Shown here: in pieces, positions 6,700-15,020 of the stretch | How the letters are laid out: every line of letters begins with the position of its first letter | How positions within the stretch are numbered: the first letter of the stretch is position 1 | Assembly: GCA_910579115.1 (NCBI GenBank) | Contig: CAJTSO010000023.1 | Location: 1-26,046, forward strand | Direction: 5' to 3' | DNA from: an uncultured Selenomonadaceae bacterium | GTDB lineage: Bacteria; Bacillota; Negativicutes; Selenomonadales; Selenomonadaceae | DNA length: 26,046 nucleotides | Made by a program: the position numbers and the translations under genes | The notes under the pieces: model-generated | Database searches by the model: none | Seen by the model: the letters and a program-made list of their open reading frames with translations, nothing else | Told to the model about the DNA's origin: nothing

Positions 6700-7251
6700 A
6701 TGGACGGTAAAGATTTGGAAATTACTTACGGCGAGCTTATTTCCCGGTGCTGGGACGACCCTGACTTCAAAGAGCGCTTTATAAATGACACTAAGGCAGT
6801 TCTTGTTGAAGCCGGCCTTCCGGTTGAAGAAAATGTGGAGTATAAGGTTGTTGAGGCTGAGCAGACTGACATTTATGTTGTTTTGCCTCATGTGCAGGTG
6901 GCCGAAACTGTGCGGGAATTGACAAAGATGCTATTGAGCATGGTCGAGACGGACGAGGAAATCGTGCCGGAAGGCGAGCGGGTCGTTATCGTGCAGAATA
7001 CGGAAAAATTACGGCATGTTATACTTAAAAAACAGCCGGATGTTTTAAGTGATGCGGAGCTGGACATGGTTGCCGGCGGCAGGAGAAAAGGAGGTAAAAA
7101 TGTAAATAAAGTGACCAATGTTAATTACGCGGTTCACATAAACGTTGGGGCGGCGGTAAATGCAGGCGCGGCCGTGAACTATGCCGCAGGGGTCAATGTG
7201 GCTGCCGGTGCTGCTTTTGCCGTCGTTGCCGGGGCAGTTATATTCATCTGA
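6700..7251 (+). CDS. Proteusin-type precursor (nitrile-hydratase-like leader) with NX5N hexad core
   Basis: A 183-residue precursor. Residues 1-127 are a long leader of the nitrile-hydratase-like (NHLP) type: SRCWDDPDFKERFINDTKAV, EAGLPVEENVEYKVVEAE, YVVLPH, then LSDAELDMVAGG with double glycine at 126-127. The 56-residue remainder begins RRKGGKNV and then runs as eight exact hexads (residues 136-183): NKVTNV, NYAVHI, NVGAAV, NAGAAV, NYAAGV, NVAAGA, AFAVVA, GAVIFI. Asn recurs every six residues six times. Codons differ between hexads (for example GGG GCG GCG GTA against GGC GCG GCC GTG for GAAV), so the periodicity is kept at protein level. In polytheonamide-type peptides such Asn ladders stack along a D/L beta-helix with about six residues per turn. 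The adjacent epimerase and methyltransferase genes make this the likely substrate. A second GG (residues 131-132) offers an alternative cleavage point. The ribosome site is AAGAAGGA. Confidence 0.93.
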   Translation: MDGKDLEITYGELISRCWDDPDFKERFINDTKAVLVEAGLPVEENVEYKVVEAEQTDIYVVLPHVQVAETVRELTKMLLSMVETDEEIVPEGERVVIVQNTEKLRHVILKKQPDVLSDAELDMVAGGRRKGGKNVNKVTNVNYAVHINVGAAVNAGAAVNYAAGVNVAAGAAFAVVAGAVIFI

Positions 7252-7342
7252 CCGTTACCGCCGCCCAGAGCTTTTTTCATTACGGTACCGTCAGGGAATA
7301 TTTGGCTGGCGGCACCGTTTTTTATATCGCTTGAGGATTATC

Positions 7343-9253
7343 ATGTCAGCTTATGATGTCTGCTTTGTGGCCTTGCCTTTTCAGAATCCGGAAAACCCGG
7401 CGCTTTCTCTCAGTCTGCTTCATAGCTGTCTCAAGGCCGTGGGCTTACGGTCTAAAGTGTTTTATGCTAATCTGCGATTTGCCGATGTTGTCGGTCTGGA
7501 CCGGTACTGTCTGGCAGCTAACAGCGGTTCGTACAGAGAAGCTCTGGTTGGTGAATATATTTTCAGTAAAGCGGCTTTTGAGGACAGCGCCCCCTCTGGC
7601 TACCGGGATTTTTTCAAAGGCCAGTTGGAGGATTTTGTTCCAGCGGTTCAACTAAACGCCATGTGCGATTGCTTTGAGGAAATGCGGAGCCGAGTCGATG
7701 AGTTCCTGGAGGACATTGTAGATGAGGTCTTGCGGGCGCAGCCAAGGATAGTCGCCGTATCCAGCACTACCCAGCAGAATTGCGCCTGTATCGCTTTTTG
7801 CAAAAGGCTGAAACAGCGTAATCCGCAAATAATTACCGTTATCGGCGGGCCAAGCTGCGAAAGGGAAATGGGGGCCGAGCTGGCCCGGAAGATAGATGAT
7901 TTCGATTACGTTATAAGCGGTGAAGCGGATAGCTTCTGGGCTGAGTTTTGCCAGGGCTTGTTAAGGGGTATCAGGCGGTTTCCTCAATACGAATGTATTT
8001 TTACCAAGGAACATCAGCAGCCCCGGGCGGCGGGCTTTACCGAAGTGTTGGACGAAATGCCTTTGCCGGATTTTGCCGACTATTTTAACAGCCTGGAACA
8101 GTACCCTTGGAAGGATTTTATCGAGACAGGACTGCTGGTGGAAAGCAGCCGGGGGTGCTGGTGGGGAGAAAAGCACCCCTGCAATTTTTGCGGAATGAAC
8201 GGAGGGTCGCGGATTTTCCGCCGGAAAAGTTCAGAGCGGGTGATTTACGAGTATACCTACTATTACGAAAAATACGGCGTCCGCAATTTCTTTGCGGTCG
8301 ACTGTATTTTGGCTCCGGAGTTTACCGAGAAGGCACTGCCCTCATTACAGCCCCTGAATCTAAACATCATGTATGAAATTAAATCAAATATCAGCCTGCC
8401 GCAGCTGCGCAGGCTGGCTGATTCCGGGGTAAAGTGGGTACAACCGGGAATAGAAGCCCTGCAGGACGATTTGCTACAGCTGATGAACAAGGGGAACAGC
8501 GCCATCAGGCATATTGAGCTTCTCAAGGGGCTGTCCGAACTGGGCATGCGTTGCTGTTGGCTGATGTTATGTGACTTTCCCGATGACCGGGAAGAATGGT
8601 ATCGGGAAGAAATCGAGCTCATTAAGCGGCTGGGCCACCTGCAACCGCCTGACGCTGTTTTCAAGCTGCGCTATGACCGGTTCAGCGTCTATCAGGCGCA
8701 GCCGGAGAGGTACGGGTTAAAATTGACGCCTGTACCGGCTTATAAATACATTTTCCCCAGGGATTTGGAGCTGGAGAAAATAGCTTATTTTTTCAAAAGG
8801 CAGGATGATGGCACGTGGTTTTATTGCAACGATTTTTCCAGGCCCGTCCATAAAGAGCTGCTGAAACAGGTTCAAATCTGGCAGGAACGGTTTCATAGTT
8901 TAGGGGCGGAACGCTTAGAGGGAAATATTACGGAGGATGGACTGGAAATTATCGACTTGAGAGATTGCGCCGGGCAGCTATATACAAGGCTGACCGGGTG
9001 CGGGGCTGAATTGTTGCTTAAAGCGGACAGCGTTATCAAAAAGCAGACTTGTGTGGCCGGGCTGTCAGCGATCTATGACAATGAAGAAATAGAAGCGGCG
9101 ATGGAACAGCTCCTGAAAAACGGCTGGCTGGTGGAGATCGACGGTGAACTATTGTCGCTGGTGCTGCTGAAAAAATCTCCCCTGCCGTCACGAGATGAGC
9201 CGCCAGCCGGCCATGTGCGGCTCAGGGAGTACAGGGGGACGGATTATGTCTGA
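7343..9253 (+). CDS. Cobalamin-dependent radical SAM RiPP C-methyltransferase, copy 1
   Basis: A 636-residue protein of the 'RiPP maturation radical SAM protein 1' type. The start is the ATG at 7343 (MSAYDVCFVALPF), not the upstream extension, which overlaps the precursor out of frame. The N-terminal about 240 residues have a cobalamin-binding-like fold (RIVAVSSTTQQN, ITVIGGPSCE, FDYVISGEAD). The atypical cluster motif is CWWGEKHPCNFC with C272, C280 and C283 (CX7CX2C), as in PoyB/PoyC-like enzymes. These add methyl groups to unactivated side-chain carbons such as valine. Further landmarks are VDCILAPEF and PGIEALQDDLLQLMNKGN. It overlaps its tandem homologue by eight bases. Methylated positions in the core are unknown. 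Confidence 0.9.
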   Translation: MSAYDVCFVALPFQNPENPALSLSLLHSCLKAVGLRSKVFYANLRFADVVGLDRYCLAANSGSYREALVGEYIFSKAAFEDSAPSGYRDFFKGQLEDFVPAVQLNAMCDCFEEMRSRVDEFLEDIVDEVLRAQPRIVAVSSTTQQNCACIAFCKRLKQRNPQIITVIGGPSCEREMGAELARKIDDFDYVISGEADSFWAEFCQGLLRGIRRFPQYECIFTKEHQQPRAAGFTEVLDEMPLPDFADYFNSLEQYPWKDFIETGLLVESSRGCWWGEKHPCNFCGMNGGSRIFRRKSSERVIYEYTYYYEKYGVRNFFAVDCILAPEFTEKALPSLQPLNLNIMYEIKSNISLPQLRRLADSGVKWVQPGIEALQDDLLQLMNKGNSAIRHIELLKGLSELGMRCCWLMLCDFPDDREEWYREEIELIKRLGHLQPPDAVFKLRYDRFSVYQAQPERYGLKLTPVPAYKYIFPRDLELEKIAYFFKRQDDGTWFYCNDFSRPVHKELLKQVQIWQERFHSLGAERLEGNITEDGLEIIDLRDCAGQLYTRLTGCGAELLLKADSVIKKQTCVAGLSAIYDNEEIEAAMEQLLKNGWLVEIDGELLSLVLLKKSPLPSRDEPPAGHVRLREYRGTDYV

Positions 9254-11141
9254 GATCTGCCTGGTTCACATGCCCTTTTCCCAGCCGGGGCATCCCAGTA
9301 TGGCTTTAAGCGTGCTGGCGGCGGAATGCAGGGCGGAAAATCTGGATGTGGAAGTTTTATACGGGAATATGCGTTTCGCCCGGGAAACTGGTCTGAAGGA
9401 ATATCACGGTTTTTTGCAGTACAACAAGATGTTTATGCTCATAGGAGAGTGTTTGTTCAAGCCTTATGTGGGGTATTCGGATAGCTATACGGCGGCGGAT
9501 TTTTTTGACCGGATCGATAAAGCTGTCGCCGGGAGAAAAGCGGTAAACCAAATCTGGAATGAGGGAATGCAGAAGCTTTATAAAGCCCTGGAACCGAAGG
9601 TGGAGGATTATCTAAACCGGCTGGCGGATCATATCCTGTCGCACAATCCGAAAATAGTCGGCGGCGACATTACCTATGAGCAGCGCAACGCTTCTTTGGC
9701 GCTGCTTAGAATCATTAAGCAGCGCCGGCCCGAGGTAATTACGCTTTTAGGCGGAAATAATTGTACTGGCCGAAGAGGTCTGGTTCTGGCCGAGTCCTTT
9801 GATTTTGTGGACGGGGTTTTTTCCGGTGAGGCGGATCATGTTTTTCCGGCGGTATGCCGGAAATTATTGGAAGGGCAGGACATTCAAGAGGTTCAAAGGG
9901 AGTATCCCGGCCTGATGCTGCCGGGAGCGGATTTTGTAAATGGCGTCAGACCAGAGCTGGAAACCTGTGCTTTTGTGGATTTTGACGACTATTTTCAAGA
10001 GTTGAGAGCCTGCGGTTTTGAAAAAAATATTGAGCCTTGTCTGTTGATTGAAGGCTCCCGGGGGTGCTGGTGGGGAGAAAAACATCCCTGTACCTTTTGC
10101 GGCATCCATACATCCGGGGAGGTCGTTTGTTACCGGGCAAAATCGGCGGAGCGGCTTTTTGCGGAACTGGAGCATTTACAAAACCGCTACGATATATCCT
10201 CCTTCGTTTTTACTGATTGCATTTTGAGCCCCCGGCACATTGAGGAGTTGGCCCCAAGGCTGATAAATTCCCAAACAAAATATAGATGCTTTGCGGAGGT
10301 TAAATCCAATTTGGCCGGGGCTCAGGTGAAACGGCTGCGCCAGGCGGGGTTTGTCTTGCTCCAGCCGGGAATCGAGGCTTTGCAGGATGATTTATTAAAG
10401 CTGATGAATAAGGGCAATCGGGCCATCAAGCATATTGAGCTTCTGAAAAGATGTAAGCAGTACGGCATTACCGTCGTTTGGAATATGCTGAAGGAAATGC
10501 CCTTTGATAAAGCCGAATATTATGCGGAAACCTTGCGATTGTCCAGGTATTTAAGCCATTTACCGCCTCCCACTCATTTAAGCACTGTCCTATATCAGGG
10601 GAACAGCCTGTATAACCGGAATCCCGCTGACTACGGCTTAAAATTGGAACCTTTTTTTTACTACAAATTTGCCGGTTCTCTGGGTGAGGATTTCATTGAG
10701 GATATTGCCGATGTATTTGATAATGCCGGGTTTATGCCGGACCCGGCGAAGGAGGCAGTGTTTCAGGAGCTGGATGAATGGATCGACAGTTGGATTCAGG
10801 AATTTGTCAGCGGGTCCCATTTAAGTTACGCGCTGCGGGGGGACACAATTGATATTTTAGACTTGCGTAATTGCGCAAAGCATTTTTCCTATACCCTGTC
10901 CGGAGCGGAAAGGGTCGTATACGAACTGTCAGACTCGGCAATTACCGTCGACGCGCTAAGGGAAAAAGCCGGCCGCTATGATTCTGCCGCCATAGATGAG
11001 GCGGTAGCTTATCTGGAGGAGGAAGGGCTTTTGATTAGGATTGGCGACGAGGTTTTGGGTTTGGCGGTGAGCGGAGACCGGCTGGCTAATGTACAAGCCC
11101 CCGAGCTGCCGGTGGGAGTTGTAACATTTCAGGACCTGTAA
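9246..11141 (+). CDS. Cobalamin-dependent radical SAM RiPP C-methyltransferase, copy 2
   Basis: A 631-residue paralogue of the preceding protein, starting at ATG 9246 inside the end of copy 1. It keeps CWWGEKHPCTFC (C274, C282, C285), TDCILSPRH and PGIEALQDDLLKLMNKGN, and the same N-terminal cobalamin-domain layout (KIVGGDITYEQR, VITLLGGNNC, FDFVDGVFSGEAD). The C-terminal about 100 residues carry DTIDILDLRNCAKHFSYTLSGAER, matching a DGLEIIDLRDCAGQLYTRLTG block in copy 1; this could be a substrate-handling domain. Tandem copies suggest division of labour, for instance different residues or positions, as reported for PoyB and PoyC in polytheonamide synthesis. Specificity cannot be read from sequence. 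Confidence 0.9.
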   Translation: MSEICLVHMPFSQPGHPSMALSVLAAECRAENLDVEVLYGNMRFARETGLKEYHGFLQYNKMFMLIGECLFKPYVGYSDSYTAADFFDRIDKAVAGRKAVNQIWNEGMQKLYKALEPKVEDYLNRLADHILSHNPKIVGGDITYEQRNASLALLRIIKQRRPEVITLLGGNNCTGRRGLVLAESFDFVDGVFSGEADHVFPAVCRKLLEGQDIQEVQREYPGLMLPGADFVNGVRPELETCAFVDFDDYFQELRACGFEKNIEPCLLIEGSRGCWWGEKHPCTFCGIHTSGEVVCYRAKSAERLFAELEHLQNRYDISSFVFTDCILSPRHIEELAPRLINSQTKYRCFAEVKSNLAGAQVKRLRQAGFVLLQPGIEALQDDLLKLMNKGNRAIKHIELLKRCKQYGITVVWNMLKEMPFDKAEYYAETLRLSRYLSHLPPPTHLSTVLYQGNSLYNRNPADYGLKLEPFFYYKFAGSLGEDFIEDIADVFDNAGFMPDPAKEAVFQELDEWIDSWIQEFVSGSHLSYALRGDTIDILDLRNCAKHFSYTLSGAERVVYELSDSAITVDALREKAGRYDSAAIDEAVAYLEEEGLLIRIGDEVLGLAVSGDRLANVQAPELPVGVVTFQDL

Positions 11142-11154
11142 GTGAGGAAATACG

Positions 11155-12588
11155 ATGGAAGCGCAGGAGCAATTAGATAAATTTTACCGCTGCATTGGAG
11201 AATTTCCCCCTATCTGCCGCAGCGGGGCCGATCCCCGGCAGAAGCGCCTGGTGGCGGAGCGGAAACGATTGGCCGACTGGTTCTGCAACGACGGCAGGTT
11301 CAGGGAAGCCTTTAAGCTCAATCCGTCAGAGGCGCTACACAAAATTAAGCTCGATATCCCAGCTGATGAGGCGGAGAATTTCATTAAATTATTGGATGAG
11401 GGATTGCTGTCAGTTCCGCTGGAACAATTGACTGAGGGGACAAGGATGTATTTTGCCTATATGCAGGAAAAAGTACATTGGCGGACCAGGGCTCAGGAGG
11501 AATTGGACGTTCCGAAAAACGCGGCTTTCAAAAGGTGGAGACAAAAGCAGGTAAACCGCTGTTGGGGACAATTCGGCGGGGATAACTTTGCTTTCGTCCA
11601 CGTTCCGCTGGTTTTTGAAATGGCGGTGGGCTGCAGTGTTGGCTGTTCCTTCTGTGCCCTTAGCTCGGAGCCTTTGCAGAAGCTTTTTCGGGCTGATTCA
11701 GAAAATTTGCGCCTGTGGCAGGATGTTTTAGAGGTTGTAAAGGATATAATAGGGCTGGCCGCCGGAGAGGGCGTGCTTTATTTTGCCACGGAGCCTTTGG
11801 ACAATCCTGATTATGAGAAATTTGCGGAGATCTTTGAGGAAATCTTAGGTAAAGTACCGCAGATTACTACGGCGGTGGCCATGCGTAATCCGGAGAGGGT
11901 GCGGAGAATTATTGCGGCGGACAGTCAAAAAACGCAGATTACCATTCATCGCTTTTCCATGCTTTCCCGGGAGATTTTCCAGGAGGTTATGGAAAGCTTC
12001 ACTCCCGATGAATTGCTGTTCGTAGAGCTTTTAGGCCGCTATCCCGAGTCCCTGCTGGGCAATCTTACGAAGGCGGGGCGTTCTTATGAGGGAACGGAGC
12101 CAGCTTCCATAGAAACGACGAATACCATCAGCTGCTGCACCGGATTTATCATCAATATGGCCGATAAAACCTTGCGGCTGACCTGTCCCACTGATGCCGA
12201 CGACGAACATCCTACCGGCGAGATACAGTCGCCCCGCTATAGTTTTTTTGATGCTGAGGATTTAAGGCGGTTGATGCTCAGGGTCATCAGGGAATATATG
12301 CCCGTGTCAATGCCCATGGATAAAGCGTTGAGCTTTGCCCCCTTCTATGAATTCGCGGCGGCGGAGAATGGTTTCAGGCTGATTAGTAAAGCCGGTCTCA
12401 AGGTGAACTTCAGGCAGGAAAATGATGAGGAAATACCTTATTACCGGCGGGTTGGCGAGCTTATAAAAGCCGGCGGCTATACCGGTACGGAAATTGCCAC
12501 GGTTTTGCGGGAAGAAAACCGGATAAATCCGGCTTCTGTGTTTAACTTTATTCGCTATTTGGATAGAGCTGGCGCTTTGGTGTATTAG
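11155..12588 (+). CDS. PoyD-like radical SAM peptide epimerase
   Basis: A 477-residue radical SAM protein with CSVGCSFC at residues 160-167 (C160, C164, C167). The first about 110 residues hold a Nif11-like segment (DGRFREAFKLNPSEALHKIKLDIPADEAENFIKLL split over this stretch). Further on come LYFATEPLDNPDYEKF, TNTISCCTGFIINMADKTLRLTCP and a C-terminal wHTH-like end. This layout, including the late Cys-containing CCTGF...MxDKTxxLxxP block, matches the 'radical SAM RiPP maturation amino acid epimerase' family of PoyD, AerD and OspD, which converts L- to D-residues in alternate positions of proteusin cores. The gene begins 13 bases after the second methyltransferase. The epimerase call rests on remembered family motifs and on context. 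Confidence 0.85.
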   Translation: MEAQEQLDKFYRCIGEFPPICRSGADPRQKRLVAERKRLADWFCNDGRFREAFKLNPSEALHKIKLDIPADEAENFIKLLDEGLLSVPLEQLTEGTRMYFAYMQEKVHWRTRAQEELDVPKNAAFKRWRQKQVNRCWGQFGGDNFAFVHVPLVFEMAVGCSVGCSFCALSSEPLQKLFRADSENLRLWQDVLEVVKDIIGLAAGEGVLYFATEPLDNPDYEKFAEIFEEILGKVPQITTAVAMRNPERVRRIIAADSQKTQITIHRFSMLSREIFQEVMESFTPDELLFVELLGRYPESLLGNLTKAGRSYEGTEPASIETTNTISCCTGFIINMADKTLRLTCPTDADDEHPTGEIQSPRYSFFDAEDLRRLMLRVIREYMPVSMPMDKALSFAPFYEFAAAENGFRLISKAGLKVNFRQENDEEIPYYRRVGELIKAGGYTGTEIATVLREENRINPASVFNFIRYLDRAGALVY

Positions 12589-12633
12589 CCGGTAAAGAGG
12601 TGGCCGGCAGGATGACAGATGATCGGGGATAAG

Positions 12634-12654
12634 AGACAAGTTGTTTGTCTTTTC
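12634..12654 (+). terminator. Weak hairpin with T-run after the epimerase gene
   Basis: A 6-bp stem AGACAA / TTGTCT with a five-base loop, followed by TTTC. It may partly terminate the biosynthetic operon before the export genes. Confidence 0.4.
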
Positions 12655-12655
12655 A

Positions 12656-12818
12656 CCCCTCAGTCAGCTTCGCTGACAGCTCCCCTCAATGGGAGCCTAT
12701 GAGATCGATTAGCGGTTACCCCTCGTCAGCTTTGCTGACAGCTCCTCAATGGGAGCCTGCTAATTAGAGAATGCCCCTCAATCGCTTTCAGCGGCAGCTT
12801 CTCTACAGGGGAGCTTCC
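12656..12818. repeat. Three tandem degenerate copies of a palindromic intergenic repeat
   Basis: The copies lie at 12656-12697, 12719-12757 and 12774-12818. The unit reads CCCCTCAGTCAGCTTCGCTGACAG followed by a CTCCCCTCAATGGGAGCC-type segment, shown here in two parts. Each copy holds two small hairpins (GTCAGC TTC GCTGAC and GCTCCC ... GGGAGC); the third copy is the most diverged but keeps compensating changes. They fill the gap between the modification and export genes. Similar hairpin repeats are widespread in Bacillota intergenic DNA. Confidence 0.75.
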
Positions 12819-12874
12819 TCCAATTTGGCAGGTTGATCTAGTAAGGCTTAGGGTCTTTTACAGGGGGATGTCTT

Positions 12875-14050
12875 TTGAAAAGAATATTTATGATAGCAGT
12901 CGGCCTGCTTATCGCCATAATTTTGGTTTTGGTGGGTTTTGGCGCGTTTCTCAACTACAGGGACGAAAACAATATTGCCAGACGGATGAGCAGCCGGGTA
13001 TTGCGCCTTCACGGGGTGAAGGCAGAGGTAAGAGAACTGAGCGGCAGATTTGTAAAGGAAAGTCTGCGCCTTTCCGCCGAAAATATGACTGACGCCGTTT
13101 CCCGTATGGAGGGAACCATTGCCGAGGTATATGTAGCGCCGAACCAGCTGGTGAAGCAGGGGCAGCCCATCTGCCGCATTGTCAGCGAGGATATAGAAAT
13201 GCGCCTGGCCCAGGCAGACGTTAATATTGCCAGGGCGGAGGCCGTTCGGGTCCGCTATGAGAATGCCTATGGACGTTACCGGCGGTTGGTGGATATGGAC
13301 GCCGTGTCAAAGGAACAGTACGATGATGTGGTGGCAAATTATAAATCCGCAACGGCGGAAGTTGAGATGCTGAAGATAGAAAAGCAGCAATATGAGATTT
13401 TGAAAGACCGATTGACGGTTACCGCTCCCATTGATGGAGAGGTGCTGATGCTTTACAAGAAGGCGGGAGGTTTTTTGCAGGCCGGGGCCTCGGTGGCCCT
13501 GATTGGTAATTTTAACAAACTGAATTTTAAGGAATCGGTGAGCGATGCGGACCTCCAGAGACTGGGCGGCTATAACAATGCGTGGAATGTGCGGTTCAGT
13601 AAAAATGATTTAGATAAAATATACTCGGGAAAGTTTGGGGCGGAAAATAGAGGGTACACGGAAAGCTTTACCGCCAGAATTAAAAAAATTGACCCTCCAC
13701 TGGCGGCAGAGGCCTCTTTGCGCAGCGTCCAGTGGGAAATCGATAATACGGCCGGACTTTTAGAACCTAAGCGCTATCAAAATGTAATGTTTGAAGAGAA
13801 GGAAAGGCGGAGGGTTTTAGCCGTTCCGGTGGCTGCCTTTGTCAACGACGAGAGAAACAGCGTTTTTGTCCATGAGCAGGATGTCTTAAAGCTAAGGACG
13901 GTTGAATCGGGCATTATGGATGGCAAATACTGTGAAATTGCCGGAGGATTGGAGCCGGGGGAAATAGTGGTCGTTTCCGGCAAGGAAGGGCTTACTGACG
14001 GAACGAAGGCGGAGGTTACGTTTGAGGAGGTAGAGCCGGTTGGAAATTAG
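12875..14050 (+). CDS. HlyD/RND-type membrane-fusion protein
   Basis: A 391-residue protein with TTG start seven bases after GGGGG. One N-terminal transmembrane segment (MKRIFMIAVGLLIAIILVLVG) is followed by a lipoyl-like half motif (EGTIAEVYVAPNQLVKQGQP), a coiled-coil hairpin (about residues 105-175) and the second lipoyl half (TVTAPIDGEVLMLYKKAGGFLQAG). The C-terminal barrel part ends in GLEPGEIVVVSGKEGLTDG. It should link an inner-membrane transporter to the outside or outer membrane. It overlaps the second fusion protein gene by 11 bases. This family is not part of the minimal NHLM export set, so it is an addition here. Confidence 0.85.
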   Translation: MKRIFMIAVGLLIAIILVLVGFGAFLNYRDENNIARRMSSRVLRLHGVKAEVRELSGRFVKESLRLSAENMTDAVSRMEGTIAEVYVAPNQLVKQGQPICRIVSEDIEMRLAQADVNIARAEAVRVRYENAYGRYRRLVDMDAVSKEQYDDVVANYKSATAEVEMLKIEKQQYEILKDRLTVTAPIDGEVLMLYKKAGGFLQAGASVALIGNFNKLNFKESVSDADLQRLGGYNNAWNVRFSKNDLDKIYSGKFGAENRGYTESFTARIKKIDPPLAAEASLRSVQWEIDNTAGLLEPKRYQNVMFEEKERRRVLAVPVAAFVNDERNSVFVHEQDVLKLRTVESGIMDGKYCEIAGGLEPGEIVVVSGKEGLTDGTKAEVTFEEVEPVGN

Positions 14051-15020
14051 AGAGGTATTTTCCAGGGAATCCAGGGAGCTGTTTTCTAAGGAATCCTTGG
14101 AAAAAATTCGTTCTCCGGAGCGGCTGGATACCCTTTTGGAGGTCACTACGCCCATCGGCTGGATGGCTCTTACCGCCATGGGCATAATGGTGTTTTCCGT
14201 TTTGATGTGGTCGGTTTTTGGCGCCCTGGTGGAAAAGGTTGAAGGCGTGGGAATTTTATTGGATTCCTCCGGGATTGTGAAGGTGTCTTCCGTATCCAAT
14301 GGAAGGGTGGAGTCGGTACGGGTCCGCACCGGGGACAGGGTCAAAAAAGGAGACGTCATTGCTACCCTGGAATTACCAGCCATGGAGGTTGACAGCAAGG
14401 TGACCCGTTCCAATATAAATTTATCGCAAAATGAACGGGAGGCCATGACCACCGCCGCCCAATATGACGCCAAGCGCTATGAACAGGAGATAAGCGAGGT
14501 GGTTGTGAGCGCTTATGACGGAATAGTCGATGAAATTACGGTTGTTCCCGATAATATTGTGGCGGCCGGCGGTACGATTTGCACTATCCGCCGGGACGAG
14601 GGCCGGGATGAAATGACCGGGGTAATGTATGTACCGGCGGTAAACGGGAAAAAAATCCAGCCGGGTACAACGCTGCAGCTGAATCCTAACGGCTCCAATT
14701 CCAGCGAGGAGGGAAGCCTGCTGGCCGTAGTCCGTTCCGTATCCCGGTATCCCGTTTCCAGCGGCGCGGTTACCAGGCGGGTAGGGAATCCGGAGCTGGC
14801 TCAGTGGTTCATTGCCAAAAATGATAACGCGGCAATGGAAGTGACCTTTGAATTGGTTAAAGACACCGATTCGGGGACGGGCTATCTGTGGACCTCCAGC
14901 GTGGGAACCCATAAGCCAGTGACCTCAGGCAGTGTGTGCAGCGGGTTTGTGGTAGTTGACCGCAAGCCGCCCATTGAAAAGGTTTTTTATAAGGTGAGCC
15001 AGTGGTTGAGAAGCAGATGA
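14040..15020 (+). CDS. NHLM-system secretion protein (HlyD family)
   Basis: A 326-residue protein starting at TTG after GAGGAGG. A cytoplasmic N-terminus (SPERLDTLLEVTTPIGWM) and one transmembrane segment (about 40-60) precede VEGVGILLDSSGIVKVSS, a lipoyl-like repeat VESVRVRTGDRVKKGDVIATLE and VSAYDGIVDEITVVPDNIVAAGG. The coiled-coil part is short compared with HlyD. The order HlyD-like, C39-ABC, ABC is the known NHLM export trio found with nitrile-hydratase-leader precursors. The 3' end overlaps the exporter start by ATGA. Confidence 0.85.
   Translation: MEIREVFSRESRELFSKESLEKIRSPERLDTLLEVTTPIGWMALTAMGIMVFSVLMWSVFGALVEKVEGVGILLDSSGIVKVSSVSNGRVESVRVRTGDRVKKGDVIATLELPAMEVDSKVTRSNINLSQNEREAMTTAAQYDAKRYEQEISEVVVSAYDGIVDEITVVPDNIVAAGGTICTIRRDEGRDEMTGVMYVPAVNGKKIQPGTTLQLNPNGSNSSEEGSLLAVVRSVSRYPVSSGAVTRRVGNPELAQWFIAKNDNAAMEVTFELVKDTDSGTGYLWTSSVGTHKPVTSGSVCSGFVVVDRKPPIEKVFYKVSQWLRSR

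Noticed and set aside
7181..7342. N-terminal extension of the first methyltransferase
   Set aside because: It overlaps the precursor core in another frame and lacks family similarity; the protein aligns from ATG 7343.
12656..12818. CRISPR array
   Set aside because: The three units are palindromic, diverged, and have no uniform unique spacers or cas genes.
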